64,000 nucleotides of DNA, taken from Streptomyces sp. NBC_01217. GTDB lineage: Bacteria > Actinomycetota > Actinomycetes > Streptomycetales > Streptomycetaceae. How positions within the stretch are numbered: position 1 is the first letter of the stretch; every line of letters starts with the position of its first letter. The notes below the pieces were generated by a model. That model was not told the origin of the DNA and ran no database searches. It was given only the letters and a program-made list of their open reading frames with translations. The stretch lies in assembly GCF_035994185.1 (NCBI RefSeq), contig NZ_CP108538.1, positions 2,418,001 to 2,482,000 on the forward strand, in the 5' to 3' direction. The translations under genes and the position numbers were made by a program. Positions 17,396 to 26,636 of the stretch are shown piece after piece.

Positions 17396-18424
17396 TCAGC
17401 CGAAGAAGACACCCACCTCCGCGTAGAGGGCCGGATCGACGGTCTTGAGCCGGGCGGTCGCCTCCGCGATCGGCACCCGCACGATGTCGGTGCCCTTCAG
17501 GGCGACCATCGTGCCGAAGTCGCCGTCGCGCACGGCGTCGATCGCGTGCAGGCCGAAGCGGGTGGCCAGCCAGCGGTCGAAGGCGCTGGGGGTGCCGCCG
17601 CGCTGGACATGGCCGAGGACGGTCGTCCGGGCCTCCTTGCCGGTGCGGCTCTCGATCTGTTTGGCCAGCCATTCGCCGACGCCGGAGAGCCGGACATGGC
17701 CGAAGGAGTCGTGCGACCCGTCCTTGAGGATCATCTCGCCCTGCGCGGGCATGGCTCCTTCGGCAACCACCACGATCGGTGCGTAGCTGGCCCTGAAACG
17801 GGAGGTCACCCAGGCGCACACCTGGTCGATGTCGAAGCGCTGTTCCGGGATGAGGATGACGTTCGCGCCGCCGGCCAGCCCCGAGTGGAGCGCGATCCAG
17901 CCCGCGTGACGGCCCATCACCTCGACGACGAGGACCCGCATATGGGATTCGGCGGTGGTGTGCAGCCGGTCGATGGCCTCGGTCGCGATGCCCACGGCCG
18001 TGTCGAATCCGAAGGTGTAGTCGGTGGCGGAGAGGTCGTTGTCGATGGTTTTGGGAACGCCGACGCATTTGATGCCGTGTTCGCCGGACAGGGTCGCCGC
18101 CACGCCGAGGGTGTCCTCGCCGCCGATCGTGATGAGCGAATCGACCTCGTACTTGGCGAGGTTGTCCCTGATCCGGCGCACGCCGTGCTCCGCGCGGAGC
18201 GGATTGGTGCGCGAGGAACCGAGGATGGTGCCGCCGCGCGGCAGGATGCCGCGCACCGCCGGGATGGAGAGCGGCACCGTCTCCCCCTCCAGCGGGCCGC
18301 GCCAGCCGTCCCGGAATCCGATGAAGTCGTAGCCGTACTCCTGCACGCCCTTGCGGACGATGGCCCGGATGACCGCGTTGAGCCCGGGGCAGTCGCCGCC
18401 CCCGGTCAGTACTCCGACCCGCAT
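17396..18424 (-). CDS. pfkA: ATP-type 6-phosphofructokinase
   Basis: The 342-residue protein phosphorylates fructose 6-phosphate in glycolysis. It has MRVGVLTGGGDCPGLNAV at the N-terminus, IGGEDTLG (about 100-107), PKTIDNDL, VEVMGRHAGWIAL and TVLGHVQRGG. The nucleotide loop reads GGED where E. coli PFK has GGDG and PPi enzymes have GGDD. The actinobacterial ATP-dependent subgroup carries this variant, so ATP use is likely. GAAGGGA before the ATG is the ribosome-binding site. Confidence 0.93.
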   Translation of the reverse strand: MRVGVLTGGGDCPGLNAVIRAIVRKGVQEYGYDFIGFRDGWRGPLEGETVPLSIPAVRGILPRGGTILGSSRTNPLRAEHGVRRIRDNLAKYEVDSLITIGGEDTLGVAATLSGEHGIKCVGVPKTIDNDLSATDYTFGFDTAVGIATEAIDRLHTTAESHMRVLVVEVMGRHAGWIALHSGLAGGANVILIPEQRFDIDQVCAWVTSRFRASYAPIVVVAEGAMPAQGEMILKDGSHDSFGHVRLSGVGEWLAKQIESRTGKEARTTVLGHVQRGGTPSAFDRWLATRFGLHAIDAVRDGDFGTMVALKGTDIVRVPIAEATARLKTVDPALYAEVGVFFG

Positions 18425-18534
18425 GGAAGCATCCCTTCGCCGAAGTGAGCTCGCTGACGACCACGCTAATCGTGATCCAGGTCACTAAGGGATGGGTCGG
18501 ACGGTCAATTCCCGTGCAATGACGGGTGGTTGGG

Positions 18535-19227
18535 TCAGGCGTCGTCGAGGCCGCGCTCGATCGCGTACCGCACGAGCTCCACCCGGTTGTGCAACTGGAG
18601 CTTGCCCAGGGTGTTCTGCACATGGTTCTGCACGGTGCGGTGCGAGATGACCAGGCGCTCGGCGATCTGCTTGTACGAGAGACCCTTGGCGACCAGCCGC
18701 AGCACCTCGGTCTCGCGCTCGGTGAGCTGCGGGGCCTTGGGTTCGTCAAAGGCGACGGGCGTGGGGTCGGAGGCGAGCCTGCGGTACTCGCCGAGGACCA
18801 GTCCGGCCAGGCCGGGGGTGAAGACGGGGTCGCCGACGGCGGTGGAGCGCACGGCCTCGGTCAGCTCCTGCGTACTGGCCGACTTGAGCAGATAGCCGGT
18901 GGCGCCGGACTTGACCGCCTCCAGTACGTCCGCGTGCTCACCGCTCGCGGAGAGCACCAGGACGCGCAGCCCCGGGTGGGAGCCGACGAGCTCCTTGCAG
19001 ACCTGCACGCCGGGCATACCGGGGAGGTTGAGGTCGAGTACGAGGACGTCGGGGGTGACCGCCTTCGCCCTGCGGACGGCCTGCGGTCCGTCACCCGCGG
19101 TCGCCACCACGTCGAAACCTGACTCGGAAAGATCGCGGGCGACGGCGTCTCGCCACATCGGGTGGTCGTCGACGACCATCACCCTGATGGGCCGCTCCTC
19201 GGCTCCCTGGATGTTCTCCGCACTCAT
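18535..19227 (-). CDS. macR: NarL/LuxR-family response regulator (MacR-like)
   Basis: The 230-residue protein has a receiver domain with DDHP, the phosphoacceptor Asp in VLVLDLNLPGMPG and a lysine in GYLLKSAS. It has a C-terminal LuxR helix-turn-helix (LTERETEVLRLVAKGLSYKQIAERL). Its ATG overlaps the kinase stop by 4 bp, so the two are translationally coupled. The position next to pfkA matches MacRS of S. coelicolor, which affects development and actinorhodin. The name rests on that synteny as I remember it. I see no obvious MacR-type inverted repeat just upstream. Confidence 0.88.
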   Translation of the reverse strand: MSAENIQGAEERPIRVMVVDDHPMWRDAVARDLSESGFDVVATAGDGPQAVRRAKAVTPDVLVLDLNLPGMPGVQVCKELVGSHPGLRVLVLSASGEHADVLEAVKSGATGYLLKSASTQELTEAVRSTAVGDPVFTPGLAGLVLGEYRRLASDPTPVAFDEPKAPQLTERETEVLRLVAKGLSYKQIAERLVISHRTVQNHVQNTLGKLQLHNRVELVRYAIERGLDDA

Positions 19228-20447
19228 CTGGCTGATCCTGCCTTCCCCCGTGAAACCTTCGGAACCTTCAACTCGACCTCGGTGCCCTGGCCGGGCACCG
19301 AGATCAGCTCTGCCGTGCCGCCCAGATCGCGCAGCCTTCCCCGGATCGACAGGGCGACCCCCATCCGTCCCTCCCCCTCGGCCTGGGCGAGCCGGCCGTC
19401 CGGGATGCCCGGGCCGTCGTCCCTGACCGTCACGATCACCTCGTCCGGCCAGTCCTCGACGAGGATCCAGGCCTGGGCATTCTCTCCCGCATGGACCCTG
19501 ACATTGTCCAGGGCCGCACTGACAGCGGCCGCCAGCTCCTTCGCCGCCCCGGGCGCGAGCAGCACCGGAGCACCGGGCTCCGCGAAGCTGATCCGGGAGC
19601 CGGCGTGCGGGGCGAGCAGGGCGCGCAGATCGCAGTCGGTCCCCCCGGCCGGCTCGTCGTCGACTTCGACGCTGCGGACCACGGCGCCCTGCGCGGCGTC
19701 CTCGGAGACCCGGGTGGTGGGCACCAGACCGCTGGAGACCAGGGTGCGCAGGGCGACTTCCTGCTCCCCGGCCATCCGGCCCAGTTCGGCGGCCTCCCCG
19801 CCGAGAGCCGTACCGCGGCGCTGCACCATCGCGAGGACCTGGAGCACGCTGTCGTGGATGTCGCGGGCCAGCCGTTCGCGCTCGCGGGTGGCGGCCTCGA
19901 TCTCCAGGGCGCGGGCGAGGGTGCGCTCACTGGCGCGGGCCACCTCGACGACGTAACCGATGGCTATGGAGGCGACCCAGACCAGCAGGACGTTGTGGAA
20001 GGTGTCCTTGCTGGGCTCGCCGCGCTCGATGATGTTGGCGACGGCGACGAAGGTGGAGGCGAGGGCCGCCCAGCGCCAGCCGCCCTTGATCGCGAAGGCC
20101 AGCACGGAGCCCGCGGTCCAGATGGACGGCAGTGTCGGACCGTCGACGTGCTGGGCCTCGAAGTCGGCGAGCGGGGTGAGGAGGATGCCGACGAGGGCGA
20201 GGGTCAGATCGGCGCCGAGGAAGCGCTTGGTGCAGGCGACGGCGCCCGTGACCTTCGGAAGGGTGGCGAGCGTCCAGGCCGCCATCACCACCAGGAAGGC
20301 GACGGCCACCCAGGGCCGGTCGTACTTGTCCCGGCCGAAGACGGCCAGCAGGACCGCGTAGATCATCGTCAGAATGCGGTACGCCGTCAGAGCCCGCCAC
20401 AGCGGCTGCTCGACCGACATCCGTACGACCCGCTCGCGCTTGGCCAT
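19224..20447 (-). CDS. macS: HisKA_3-type sensor histidine kinase (MacS-like)
   Basis: The roughly 407-residue protein has five or six N-terminal membrane segments with short loops and no large sensor domain (about 20-165). A HisKA_3 dimerisation helix follows with the phospho-His in RERLARDIHDSVLQVLAMV. The HATPase domain has NVRVHAGE and DDGPGIPDG. A signal within the membrane or cell wall is likely given the lack of an extracellular domain. The ATG at 20447 follows a GGGGTGGGGG stretch; a GTG three codons earlier (20456) is the alternative. It pairs with the regulator immediately downstream. Confidence 0.88.
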   Translation of the reverse strand: MAKRERVVRMSVEQPLWRALTAYRILTMIYAVLLAVFGRDKYDRPWVAVAFLVVMAAWTLATLPKVTGAVACTKRFLGADLTLALVGILLTPLADFEAQHVDGPTLPSIWTAGSVLAFAIKGGWRWAALASTFVAVANIIERGEPSKDTFHNVLLVWVASIAIGYVVEVARASERTLARALEIEAATRERERLARDIHDSVLQVLAMVQRRGTALGGEAAELGRMAGEQEVALRTLVSSGLVPTTRVSEDAAQGAVVRSVEVDDEPAGGTDCDLRALLAPHAGSRISFAEPGAPVLLAPGAAKELAAAVSAALDNVRVHAGENAQAWILVEDWPDEVIVTVRDDGPGIPDGRLAQAEGEGRMGVALSIRGRLRDLGGTAELISVPGQGTEVELKVPKVSRGKAGSAR

Positions 20448-20498
20448 GTCCCCCACCCCCCGGACGGAAACGACGCGGTTACTCGCCGGACCGTTCCG

Positions 20499-21242
20499 TC
20501 ACTCCTGCGTTCCGGACTCTCTGTCCGCGTGCTTCTCCTCCTCGGCACGGCGCTTCGCCTCGTCCGCGATCTGCCGCTTGGCAGCGGTCGCGTAGATGTC
20601 GACGTACTCCTGGCCGGAGAGCTTCATGATCTCGTACATCACCTCGTCGGTGACCGAGCGCAGGATGAAGCGGTCCCCCTCCATGCCGTGGTAGCGGCTG
20701 AAGTCGAGCGGCTTGCCGATCCTGATGCCCGGGCGCATCAGCCTGGGGATCACCTGTCCGGGCGGCTGGATCTTCTCCGTGTCGATCATCGCGACGGGGA
20801 TGACGGGCGCTCCGGTGGCCAGCGCCACCCGGGCGAGTCCGCCGGGCTTGCCGCGGTAGAGGCGGCCGTCGGGCGAGCGGGTGCCCTCCGGGTAGATGCC
20901 GAAGAGCCCGCCGCTCTCGATGACCTCGATGCCCGCCTTGATGGCCGCCTCACCGGCGCCCCGGGCGCCCGAGCGGTCCACCGGGAGCTGGCCGACGCCC
21001 TTGAAGAAGGCGGCGGTGAGCTTGCCCTTCACACCGGGTGCGGTGAAGTACTCGGACTTGGCGATGAAGGTGACCTTGCGGTCCAGCACGGCCGGCAGGA
21101 AAAAGGAGTCGGAGAACGACAGATGGTTGCTCGCGAGGATCGCCGGTCCCTGCGCGGGGATGTTCTCCAGGCCCTCCACCCATGGCCTGAAGGCGAGCTT
21201 CAACGACCCGCCGATGGAGAACTTCATTGCGCCGTAGATCAA
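20499..21242 (-). CDS. plsC: 1-acyl-glycerol-3-phosphate acyltransferase
   Basis: The 247-residue protein makes phosphatidic acid from lysophosphatidic acid at the membrane face. It has the acyltransferase motifs NHLSFSDS (HX4D), a phosphate-binding Lys/Arg region, YPEGTRSPDGRLYRGKPG and VPVAM-type IPVAMIDTE. The charged C-terminus (RRAEEEKHADRE) is an extra. The start is TTG at 21242, preceded by GGAGG at 8 nt; the ATG five codons later has no site. A PlsC homologue (Rv2182c) occupies the same relative place in M. tuberculosis. Confidence 0.9.
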   Translation of the reverse strand: MIYGAMKFSIGGSLKLAFRPWVEGLENIPAQGPAILASNHLSFSDSFFLPAVLDRKVTFIAKSEYFTAPGVKGKLTAAFFKGVGQLPVDRSGARGAGEAAIKAGIEVIESGGLFGIYPEGTRSPDGRLYRGKPGGLARVALATGAPVIPVAMIDTEKIQPPGQVIPRLMRPGIRIGKPLDFSRYHGMEGDRFILRSVTDEVMYEIMKLSGQEYVDIYATAAKRQIADEAKRRAEEEKHADRESGTQE

Positions 21243-21437
21243 CTCGGGTGCCTCCTGTGTGCTGTCGATGCGACCTTAACCTGTGGGGCCACCCGCGCTC
21301 CCGCCCGGCATGGAGCCGATGCGGCGGCCGGGGCCGTGACGGCCCTGGTCGGTGTCGGTCCGGTCGCGTACGGTGAAGTAATCCTTCTGCACTCCCCCCT
21401 TTCGCTCCCCTTCGAGCCTCACGAACAGGAGACCCCG

Positions 21438-22217
21438 GTGCCGGTCCTGCCTGGAGCCGAGCCGTTCCGCCACGAGGGCGGAGAGGTCGGCGTCCTTCTC
21501 TGTCACGGATTTACCGGTTCGCCGCAGTCGCTGCGCCCCTGGGCCGATCATCTGGCGGAGCGCGGGCTCACGGTCTCGCTGCCGCTGCTGCCCGGGCACG
21601 GCACCCGCTGGGAGGACATGCAGCTCACGGGCTGGCAGGACTGGTACGCGGAGGTGGACCGGGAGCTGCGCGCCCTGCTGGAGCGGTGCGGTCAGGTCTT
21701 CGTCTTCGGGCTCTCCATGGGCGGCGCGCTGGCGCTGCGGCTGGCGGCGAAGCACGGGGACGCGATCAGCGGTCTGGTGCTGGTGAACCCGGCGAACAAG
21801 CTGCACGGCCTCGCGGCGCACGCACTCCCGGTCGCCCGCCATCTGGTGCGGTCGACGAAGGGGATCGCGAGCGACATCGCCCTGGAGGGCTCCGACGAGG
21901 TGGGGTACGACCGGGTGCCGCTGCACGCGGCGAATTCACTGCGGAATTTCTTCCGGCTGGTCGATGCCGAGCTGCCCCAGGTGACCCAGCCGCTGGTCCT
22001 CCTGCACAGCCCGCAGGACCATGTGGTGCCGCCCGCCGACTCGGCCCGGATCCTCAGCCGGGTGTCGTCGACGGACGTCCGGGAGATCCTGTTGGAACAG
22101 AGCTACCACGTGGCGACGTTGGACCACGATGCGGAGCGGATCTTCGACGAGAGCCACCGGTTCATCGGCCGCCTCGCTCCGAGCGTCGGAAAGAAGGGGA
22201 GCACGTCAGGTGGCTGA
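21438..22217 (+). CDS. Alpha/beta hydrolase, carboxylesterase/monoacylglycerol lipase type
   Basis: The 259-residue protein has the oxyanion motif LLCHGFTGSPQS, the nucleophile in FGLSMGGALA (about residue 98), the acid in HSPQDHVVPP and the catalytic His in SYHVATLDHD. This matches the small thermostable carboxylesterase Est30/monoglyceride lipase family, cytoplasmic without a signal. GTG start at 21438 has CAGGAGA upstream. It overlaps the next gene by 8 bp. With plsC nearby (divergent), a role in lipid turnover is plausible but unproven. Confidence 0.9.
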   Translation: MPVLPGAEPFRHEGGEVGVLLCHGFTGSPQSLRPWADHLAERGLTVSLPLLPGHGTRWEDMQLTGWQDWYAEVDRELRALLERCGQVFVFGLSMGGALALRLAAKHGDAISGLVLVNPANKLHGLAAHALPVARHLVRSTKGIASDIALEGSDEVGYDRVPLHAANSLRNFFRLVDAELPQVTQPLVLLHSPQDHVVPPADSARILSRVSSTDVREILLEQSYHVATLDHDAERIFDESHRFIGRLAPSVGKKGSTSGG

Positions 22218-22932
22218 GCACGACGCGGAGCGCGCGGGCAGCGAGGAGGGACGCGAGTCCCTTCCGCCGGAGGGAGCAGCCCTCCCGGCGGAGGGAGCGG
22301 CCCTTCCCGCGGAAGGAACGGCCGTCCCCGACGACGGTACGGGTGCGCAGGACACCGCTGCCCACACTGCGCCGCCGGGCGCCGAGGGCGAGCGGCCCGA
22401 CCGGTCGATCGACGAGGACGCCGCTTGGAAGGCGATCGTGGCGGGGTACGGCGACGAGCCGCCGGACCCGCCGGGCGCCAGGCCGTTCCGGTCGATCGAG
22501 GATCTGGCGCTGCCCGAGGACGATCAGGCGGGCATCCTGGATCCGGACAAGGGGGTCGGCAAGAAGGCCCCGAAGCCGCCGGAGAAACCGCTCGGCAGCT
22601 CGATCGTGTTCGCCCCCGGCGTCACCGGGCCGCGCGACTACGAGGTCGAGGAGCCTAAGGACAGCGACCTCGACGAGAGCGACGAGGGCCATTTCGTCCC
22701 CCCCGAGCCGCCGCCGCTGCCGGAGGCCGATGTCACGGCGAAGTTCGCCTGGCTCGCGGTCGTCGGCGGTCCGGTGCTGATGCTGATCGCGGTGCTGCTG
22801 CGCTGGGACATGACGTGGTGGCTCACGACGGTCTGCATCGGCGGCTTCCTGGGCGGCTTCGCCACGCTGGTGGCGCGGATGAGCGACGACGACGAGGACG
22901 GCGACGACCCCGGACGCGGAGCGGTGGTCTGA
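22210..22932 (+). CDS. Proline/acid-rich membrane protein, function unknown
   Basis: The 240-residue protein has a long disordered, acidic, Pro-rich N-terminus (about 1-175) containing the repeated unit (L)PAEGAA, and two C-terminal membrane segments (about 178-195 and 203-222) followed by an Asp/Glu-rich tail MSDDDEDGDD. The GTG start lies inside the last codons of the esterase, with an 8-bp overlap, so the two form one operon. No enzymatic motif is recognised. Confidence 0.8.
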   Translation: MAEHDAERAGSEEGRESLPPEGAALPAEGAALPAEGTAVPDDGTGAQDTAAHTAPPGAEGERPDRSIDEDAAWKAIVAGYGDEPPDPPGARPFRSIEDLALPEDDQAGILDPDKGVGKKAPKPPEKPLGSSIVFAPGVTGPRDYEVEEPKDSDLDESDEGHFVPPEPPPLPEADVTAKFAWLAVVGGPVLMLIAVLLRWDMTWWLTTVCIGGFLGGFATLVARMSDDDEDGDDPGRGAVV

Positions 22933-22949
22933 GACCCGGCAGGCCAGAA

Positions 22950-22991
22950 CGGCCCCGAGCCGCTGCCGCGTGCGGCGGCGGCTCGGGGCCG
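22950..22991. terminator. Terminator with T-tract between convergent genes
   Basis: Perfect 14-bp arms (22950-22963 and 22978-22991) with a GC loop are followed by TTTT. It closes the esterase operon and faces the EEP gene from the other side. Confidence 0.9.
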
Positions 22992-23007
22992 TTTTGCAGG
23001 CCGCGGC

Positions 23008-23766
23008 TCAGAGTCTCATCGCGGGTACCCGTAGTGCTGCCAGCACCGGTAGGTGGTCCGTGGCCGCCCTCAGGTCCGCGTCGGTGACACCCGGCAGTCC
23101 CGCGGGGACGCCGCAGCCGAGTACCTCGATCCCGGCCGTCGCGAAGACCGCGTCGATACGGCGCCGGGGCTGCTCCGGCGAGAAGGTGTGCTCGCCGCCC
23201 CACGGCCGGACGGCCCAGCAGTCCTGGAGCCGCCCGGCCAGCAGCCGGAAGGCACTGCCCGTCGGTACGTCGTTGAGGTCACCGGCCACGATGGCGTGCT
23301 CGACGCCCATCGCGTCCAGCCGGTCCAGCAGCATCCCGGCCTGGGCCAGGCGTTCCTCGGGCTGCAGGCTCAGATGGAAGCTGAGCAGTCCGATCCGGGT
23401 GCCCGCGATCCGTACCACCGACGTGGCGAAGCCCCTGCGGTGCAGCCCGGGGGTGAGCGGCAGCAGCACGTCCTCGGTCCGCTCCACGGTGGCCCGCAGC
23501 GAGCAGAGCAGCAGCGGCCCGGCCGCCGTGGCGCCGCCGCTGAGGACGACCATGTCGGTCCGGGCCGCGAGCCAGGCGGCCCGCTTGCGCCAGCGGAAGA
23601 AGCGCGGGGCCTCCTGGACGAGGACGAGGTCGGGGGCGCAGGCGCTGATGACGCGGGCCAGCGCCTCGCAGTCGTCGCGCATCGACCGGATGTTGTAGCT
23701 GAGCACTCTGATGACGGCCGAACCATCCGGCTCGGTACGGGAGTCGGGCAGCGGCGTCAGAACCAT
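23008..23766 (-). CDS. Endonuclease/exonuclease/phosphatase family protein
   Basis: The 252-residue protein has the complete EEP fold signature: VLSYNIRS near the N-terminus, a metal-binding Glu in VLVQEAP, LSFHLS, AGDLNDVP and ATDHLPV at the C-terminus. Members hydrolyse phosphodiester or phosphomonoester bonds with Mg2+. No signal peptide is seen, and the substrate cannot be told. The frame extends to 23793, but the ATG at 23766 lies 7 nt after TATCGT, consistent with a leaderless start. Confidence 0.85.
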   Translation of the reverse strand: MVLTPLPDSRTEPDGSAVIRVLSYNIRSMRDDCEALARVISACAPDLVLVQEAPRFFRWRKRAAWLAARTDMVVLSGGATAAGPLLLCSLRATVERTEDVLLPLTPGLHRRGFATSVVRIAGTRIGLLSFHLSLQPEERLAQAGMLLDRLDAMGVEHAIVAGDLNDVPTGSAFRLLAGRLQDCWAVRPWGGEHTFSPEQPRRRIDAVFATAGIEVLGCGVPAGLPGVTDADLRAATDHLPVLAALRVPAMRL

Positions 23767-23773
23767 GCGTCCC

Positions 23774-23779
23774 ACGATA
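23774..23779 (-). promoter_or_regulatory. Putative -10 box of leaderless EEP gene
   Basis: Minus-strand TATCGT ends 7 nt before the ATG at 23766 and no Shine-Dalgarno lies between them. Confidence 0.5.
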
Positions 23780-23844
23780 CGACGGACGCCCACCGCTCCC
23801 CAGAGGGGCGCGACGGGCGTCCGTCGTTGTCGGTTCCGGGTGGC

Positions 23845-24786
23845 TCAGCCCTGGCGGGCCAGGTCCGCCGCGCCCACCAGGCCTGCCTTGCCGCCCAGTT
23901 GGGCCGCGAGCACCTGGGCGTGCGGGCGCCACTCGCCGCCGATCAGCCAGCGCCGGAACGACTTGCGGATCGGGTCGAGGACGAGTTCGCCCTCGTCCGA
24001 CACACCGCCGCCGACGATGAACGCGGACGGGTCGAAGAGCGAGGCGAGGTCGGCGAGTCCGGCGCCGGCCCAGCGGGCCAGCTCACGGAACGAGTCGATC
24101 GCCACCGGGTCGCCCTGCCGGGCGGCAGCGCTGATGTGCTTGCCCTCGATGCCGTCCACCGTGCCGTCGCCGAGCGACAGCAGGATCGTGGCGCTCTCCG
24201 GAGTGGCGTTGGCGCGCTGCTTGGCGTACCGCACGAGTGCGCGCCCGGATGCGTACTGCTCCCAGCAGCCCTGGCTGCCGCAGCCGCAGAGCAGACCGTC
24301 CGGGACGACCCGGATGTGGCCGAACTCGGCGGCCACACCGAAGCGTCCACGGCGCAGCTTGTTGCCGATGATGATGCCGCCGCCCAGGCCGGTGCCGAGC
24401 GTGATGCAGATGACGTCGTCGTGGCCCTGTCCGGCGCCGAAGCGGTATTCGCCCCAGGCGGCGGCGTTGGCGTCGTTCTCGACGACGACCGGAAGTCCGA
24501 CGCGCTGTTCGACCTTGTCCTTCAGCGGCTCGTGGCGCCAGTTGATGTTCGGCGCGAACAGCACGGTGGCACGCTTGTCATCGACATATCCGGCGGCACC
24601 GATGCCGACGGCTTCGATCTGGTGGCCCTCGCTCGCGCCGGACACGGCCGCCGCGATCGCGTCCACAATGCCTTCAGCCGTCTGCGGGGTCGACACCTTG
24701 AACGTCGAGAGGATCTGTCCCTCTTCGTCGACCACTCCAGCTGCGATCTTCGTGCCGCCGATATCGACGCCGATGGTGAGTCCCAT
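23845..24786 (-). CDS. glkA: ROK-family glucokinase
   Basis: The 313-residue protein phosphorylates glucose with ATP. It has the ATP loop VDIGGTKIAAGVV, catalytic ENDANAAAWGE, GTGLGGGIIIG, the sugar-binding EFGHI and the ROK zinc motif CGCGSQGCWEQY. In Streptomyces GlkA is also central to carbon catabolite repression. The 3' neighbour EEP gene is on the same strand. DUF5304 lies 74 bp upstream and may be co-transcribed. GAGGGA precedes the ATG. Confidence 0.95.
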   Translation of the reverse strand: MGLTIGVDIGGTKIAAGVVDEEGQILSTFKVSTPQTAEGIVDAIAAAVSGASEGHQIEAVGIGAAGYVDDKRATVLFAPNINWRHEPLKDKVEQRVGLPVVVENDANAAAWGEYRFGAGQGHDDVICITLGTGLGGGIIIGNKLRRGRFGVAAEFGHIRVVPDGLLCGCGSQGCWEQYASGRALVRYAKQRANATPESATILLSLGDGTVDGIEGKHISAAARQGDPVAIDSFRELARWAGAGLADLASLFDPSAFIVGGGVSDEGELVLDPIRKSFRRWLIGGEWRPHAQVLAAQLGGKAGLVGAADLARQG

Positions 24787-24860
24787 GAATCCCTCAGTTT
24801 CGGTCGAGCCCCGCTGTGGTCAACGGTACCCGAGCCGGGGACCCGGCCCGTCGGTGCCGG

Positions 24861-25319
24861 TCAGTCCAGGTCGATGTGTTCGCCTGCGGCGGGGCCTTCG
24901 TCACGGGGGTCGGTGGGGTCGCCGGCCTTCTTTTCGGTACCCGCGGGGTCTCCCGCACCCCGGGTCCAGCGGCGTTCCTGGCCTTCCACGGCGGAGCGGT
25001 AGGCGGCGAGGAGCTCGCTGCCGGCCGCGGCGATGTGGTCGAAGACGTCCGGATTGCGTTCGATGACGGGCTCGACGGCGGATTTCGCCTGCTTGATGAT
25101 CTGCTGGACGGTGCCCTGGGCCGCGGCGCCGAGCAGTGGCGTCTGGAGGGACGAGATCTTGTCGGCCACGGCGTCGACCAGCTTGCGCAGCTCCTCGGCG
25201 GCGGAGCCGGGCGGCGGGCCGTACTGGGCGCGGCGGCGGGCCTTCTCCGCTTCGAGGTCCTCGGCGCAGGCCTTCGCCCACGCGTCGTCGTCGACGGGAC
25301 GATCGGTGGCTTCGCTCAT
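24861..25319 (-). CDS. DUF5304 family protein
   Basis: The 152-residue protein is charged and largely helical, with a conserved core from about residue 5 (DDDAWAKACAEDLEAEKARRR) to 110 (HIAAAGSELLAAYRSAVEGQE) and an acidic disordered tail. This matches the DUF5304 family found in streptomycetes, whose function is unknown. The ATG at 25319 has AGGAGTCC upstream; an extension to 25358 lacks a site. It is the third gene of a minus-strand run SRPBCC, ArsA-like, DUF5304, glkA. Confidence 0.8.
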   Translation of the reverse strand: MSEATDRPVDDDAWAKACAEDLEAEKARRRAQYGPPPGSAAEELRKLVDAVADKISSLQTPLLGAAAQGTVQQIIKQAKSAVEPVIERNPDVFDHIAAAGSELLAAYRSAVEGQERRWTRGAGDPAGTEKKAGDPTDPRDEGPAAGEHIDLD

Positions 25320-25402
25320 GGCGGACTCCTGCGACGTGGTGGGCCTGCGGCCCGGCACACGGGACGCGTACTACCGACGTTACCCGAAGCGTGACGCGTC
25401 GT

Positions 25403-26632
25403 TCAGCTGGTGCGGGGCCACAGACCGGGGTCCGGCGTGAACCTGACCCGGAGCACCCCGTCGGTGAGGGCGGCGCCGGAGACGGTGCAGCGGCGCAGCC
25501 CGGACTCCAGGGGGACGATCCGGTGGAACGGGCCCACGGTCAGGAGCAGTTCATTGCCGCGGCGCACCAGCTGGAGCTCCGACTTCACTGCGCCGGGCAG
25601 GGGCAGGCACCAGACCAGAACGCGGTCGCCGTCGAGGCCGTCCGGTTCCTCGATCCACCAGGGGTCGTCGGCACGGCCGGGGCGCCGCTGGTCCAGTCCA
25701 GCGGCGAGTCCGTCGCTCTCGAAGAGGCCGCCGCCGACCCCGGTGTCCAGGAGGGCGAGGTCGTCCGGGCCCCGCGGGTCGCGGCCGAGGTGGGGCACTT
25801 CGCACAGGGCCGCCGCGGGCGCCCATTCCTCGTACCAGCGGCCGAGGGTCTTCTCCTGCTGCGCGGCAAGGGCCGCGAACCAGGGGTCGGCGGAGTGCCT
25901 GGGCAGCACCCGGTTCACCGCGAGGGTGTCGACGCGCAGTCCGTGCAGGGCGAGTCCGGTGCGGGCGGTGCGCAGGGCGCCCTCGGCGGCGGGGCCGGGC
26001 TCGGCGACCAGCCGGAGCGTGGTGTTGCGGTCCTCGATCAGCGCCTGGACGGCGGCCAGCTCGGCGTCCCTGCGGGCGGCGGCCTCGTACAGCCACTGGG
26101 CGGGCATGGGTACGCCGGCGAGCTGGGCGAGCATCGGGCGCAGGGCGCGTGCGGCCTGGCGTTCCTGGGGCAGCAGCCGGCGCAGATAGCGGCGCAGCTG
26201 TTCGGGCAGGGCGAGTACGGCGAGCGCTTCGCGCAGCGGCGGCAGGTCGACGACGAGGAGTTCGTAGCCGTGGTCCGACCAGTCGCCCCCGGCGGCGCGG
26301 CGCAGGGTGTGCAGGAGGGCGAGCTGGTCGCTGCCGGGGAGTTCGGTGAGTTCCTCGCCGTCCAGCCGGTTCCCGCCGAGCAGGTCGAGCACACCGGACG
26401 CCTGGTCCTGGAGCGCGAGGAGTTCGGCGCGAAAGTGTGCGCCGGAGTCGATGCGGGCGGACCACAGGCCGTCGGTGACCTCGGCGGGTTCCGTGCCCGG
26501 GGGGAAGCCGGCTATGGCGTCGGCGGAGAGCAGCAGGGTGCGGCGCCCGCGGCGGGCCGCGGCCAGCGCGGTCGCTGCCGCGACGGTGGTACGGCCGGCG
26601 CCGCCGGGGCCGGTGACGAGGACCGTACGCAC
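25403..26632 (-). CDS. ArsA/GET3-like P-loop protein with altered Walker A
   Basis: The 409-residue protein has the fold of ArsA-type ATPases: a P-loop at residues 8-17, a switch region LLLSADAI in place of STDPAH, VVDLPPLREAL in place of the DxxPTGHTLR switch, and VNRVLP-type NKxxP. The P-loop reads GPGGAGRTT: both the signature lysine (GKGG) and the invariant Walker lysine (GKT) are replaced, so ATP hydrolysis is doubtful. A C-terminal domain with ARSA_HSP20-like beta strands (about 330-409) follows. It starts at GTG, 4 bp after the SRPBCC gene, matching the Rv2184c-Rv2185c pair of M. tuberculosis. Confidence 0.82.
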   Translation of the reverse strand: MRTVLVTGPGGAGRTTVAAATALAAARRGRRTLLLSADAIAGFPPGTEPAEVTDGLWSARIDSGAHFRAELLALQDQASGVLDLLGGNRLDGEELTELPGSDQLALLHTLRRAAGGDWSDHGYELLVVDLPPLREALAVLALPEQLRRYLRRLLPQERQAARALRPMLAQLAGVPMPAQWLYEAAARRDAELAAVQALIEDRNTTLRLVAEPGPAAEGALRTARTGLALHGLRVDTLAVNRVLPRHSADPWFAALAAQQEKTLGRWYEEWAPAAALCEVPHLGRDPRGPDDLALLDTGVGGGLFESDGLAAGLDQRRPGRADDPWWIEEPDGLDGDRVLVWCLPLPGAVKSELQLVRRGNELLLTVGPFHRIVPLESGLRRCTVSGAALTDGVLRVRFTPDPGLWPRTS

Positions 26633-26636
26633 CGGG

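Noticed and set aside
16035-18749. A 904-codon minus-strand frame across ldhA and pfkA.
   Set aside because: Out-of-frame shadow of two recognised enzymes.
19491-21437. Long N-terminal extension of the esterase frame.
   Set aside because: It runs antisense to macS and plsC. The GTG at 21438 has a ribosome-binding site and gives the family length.
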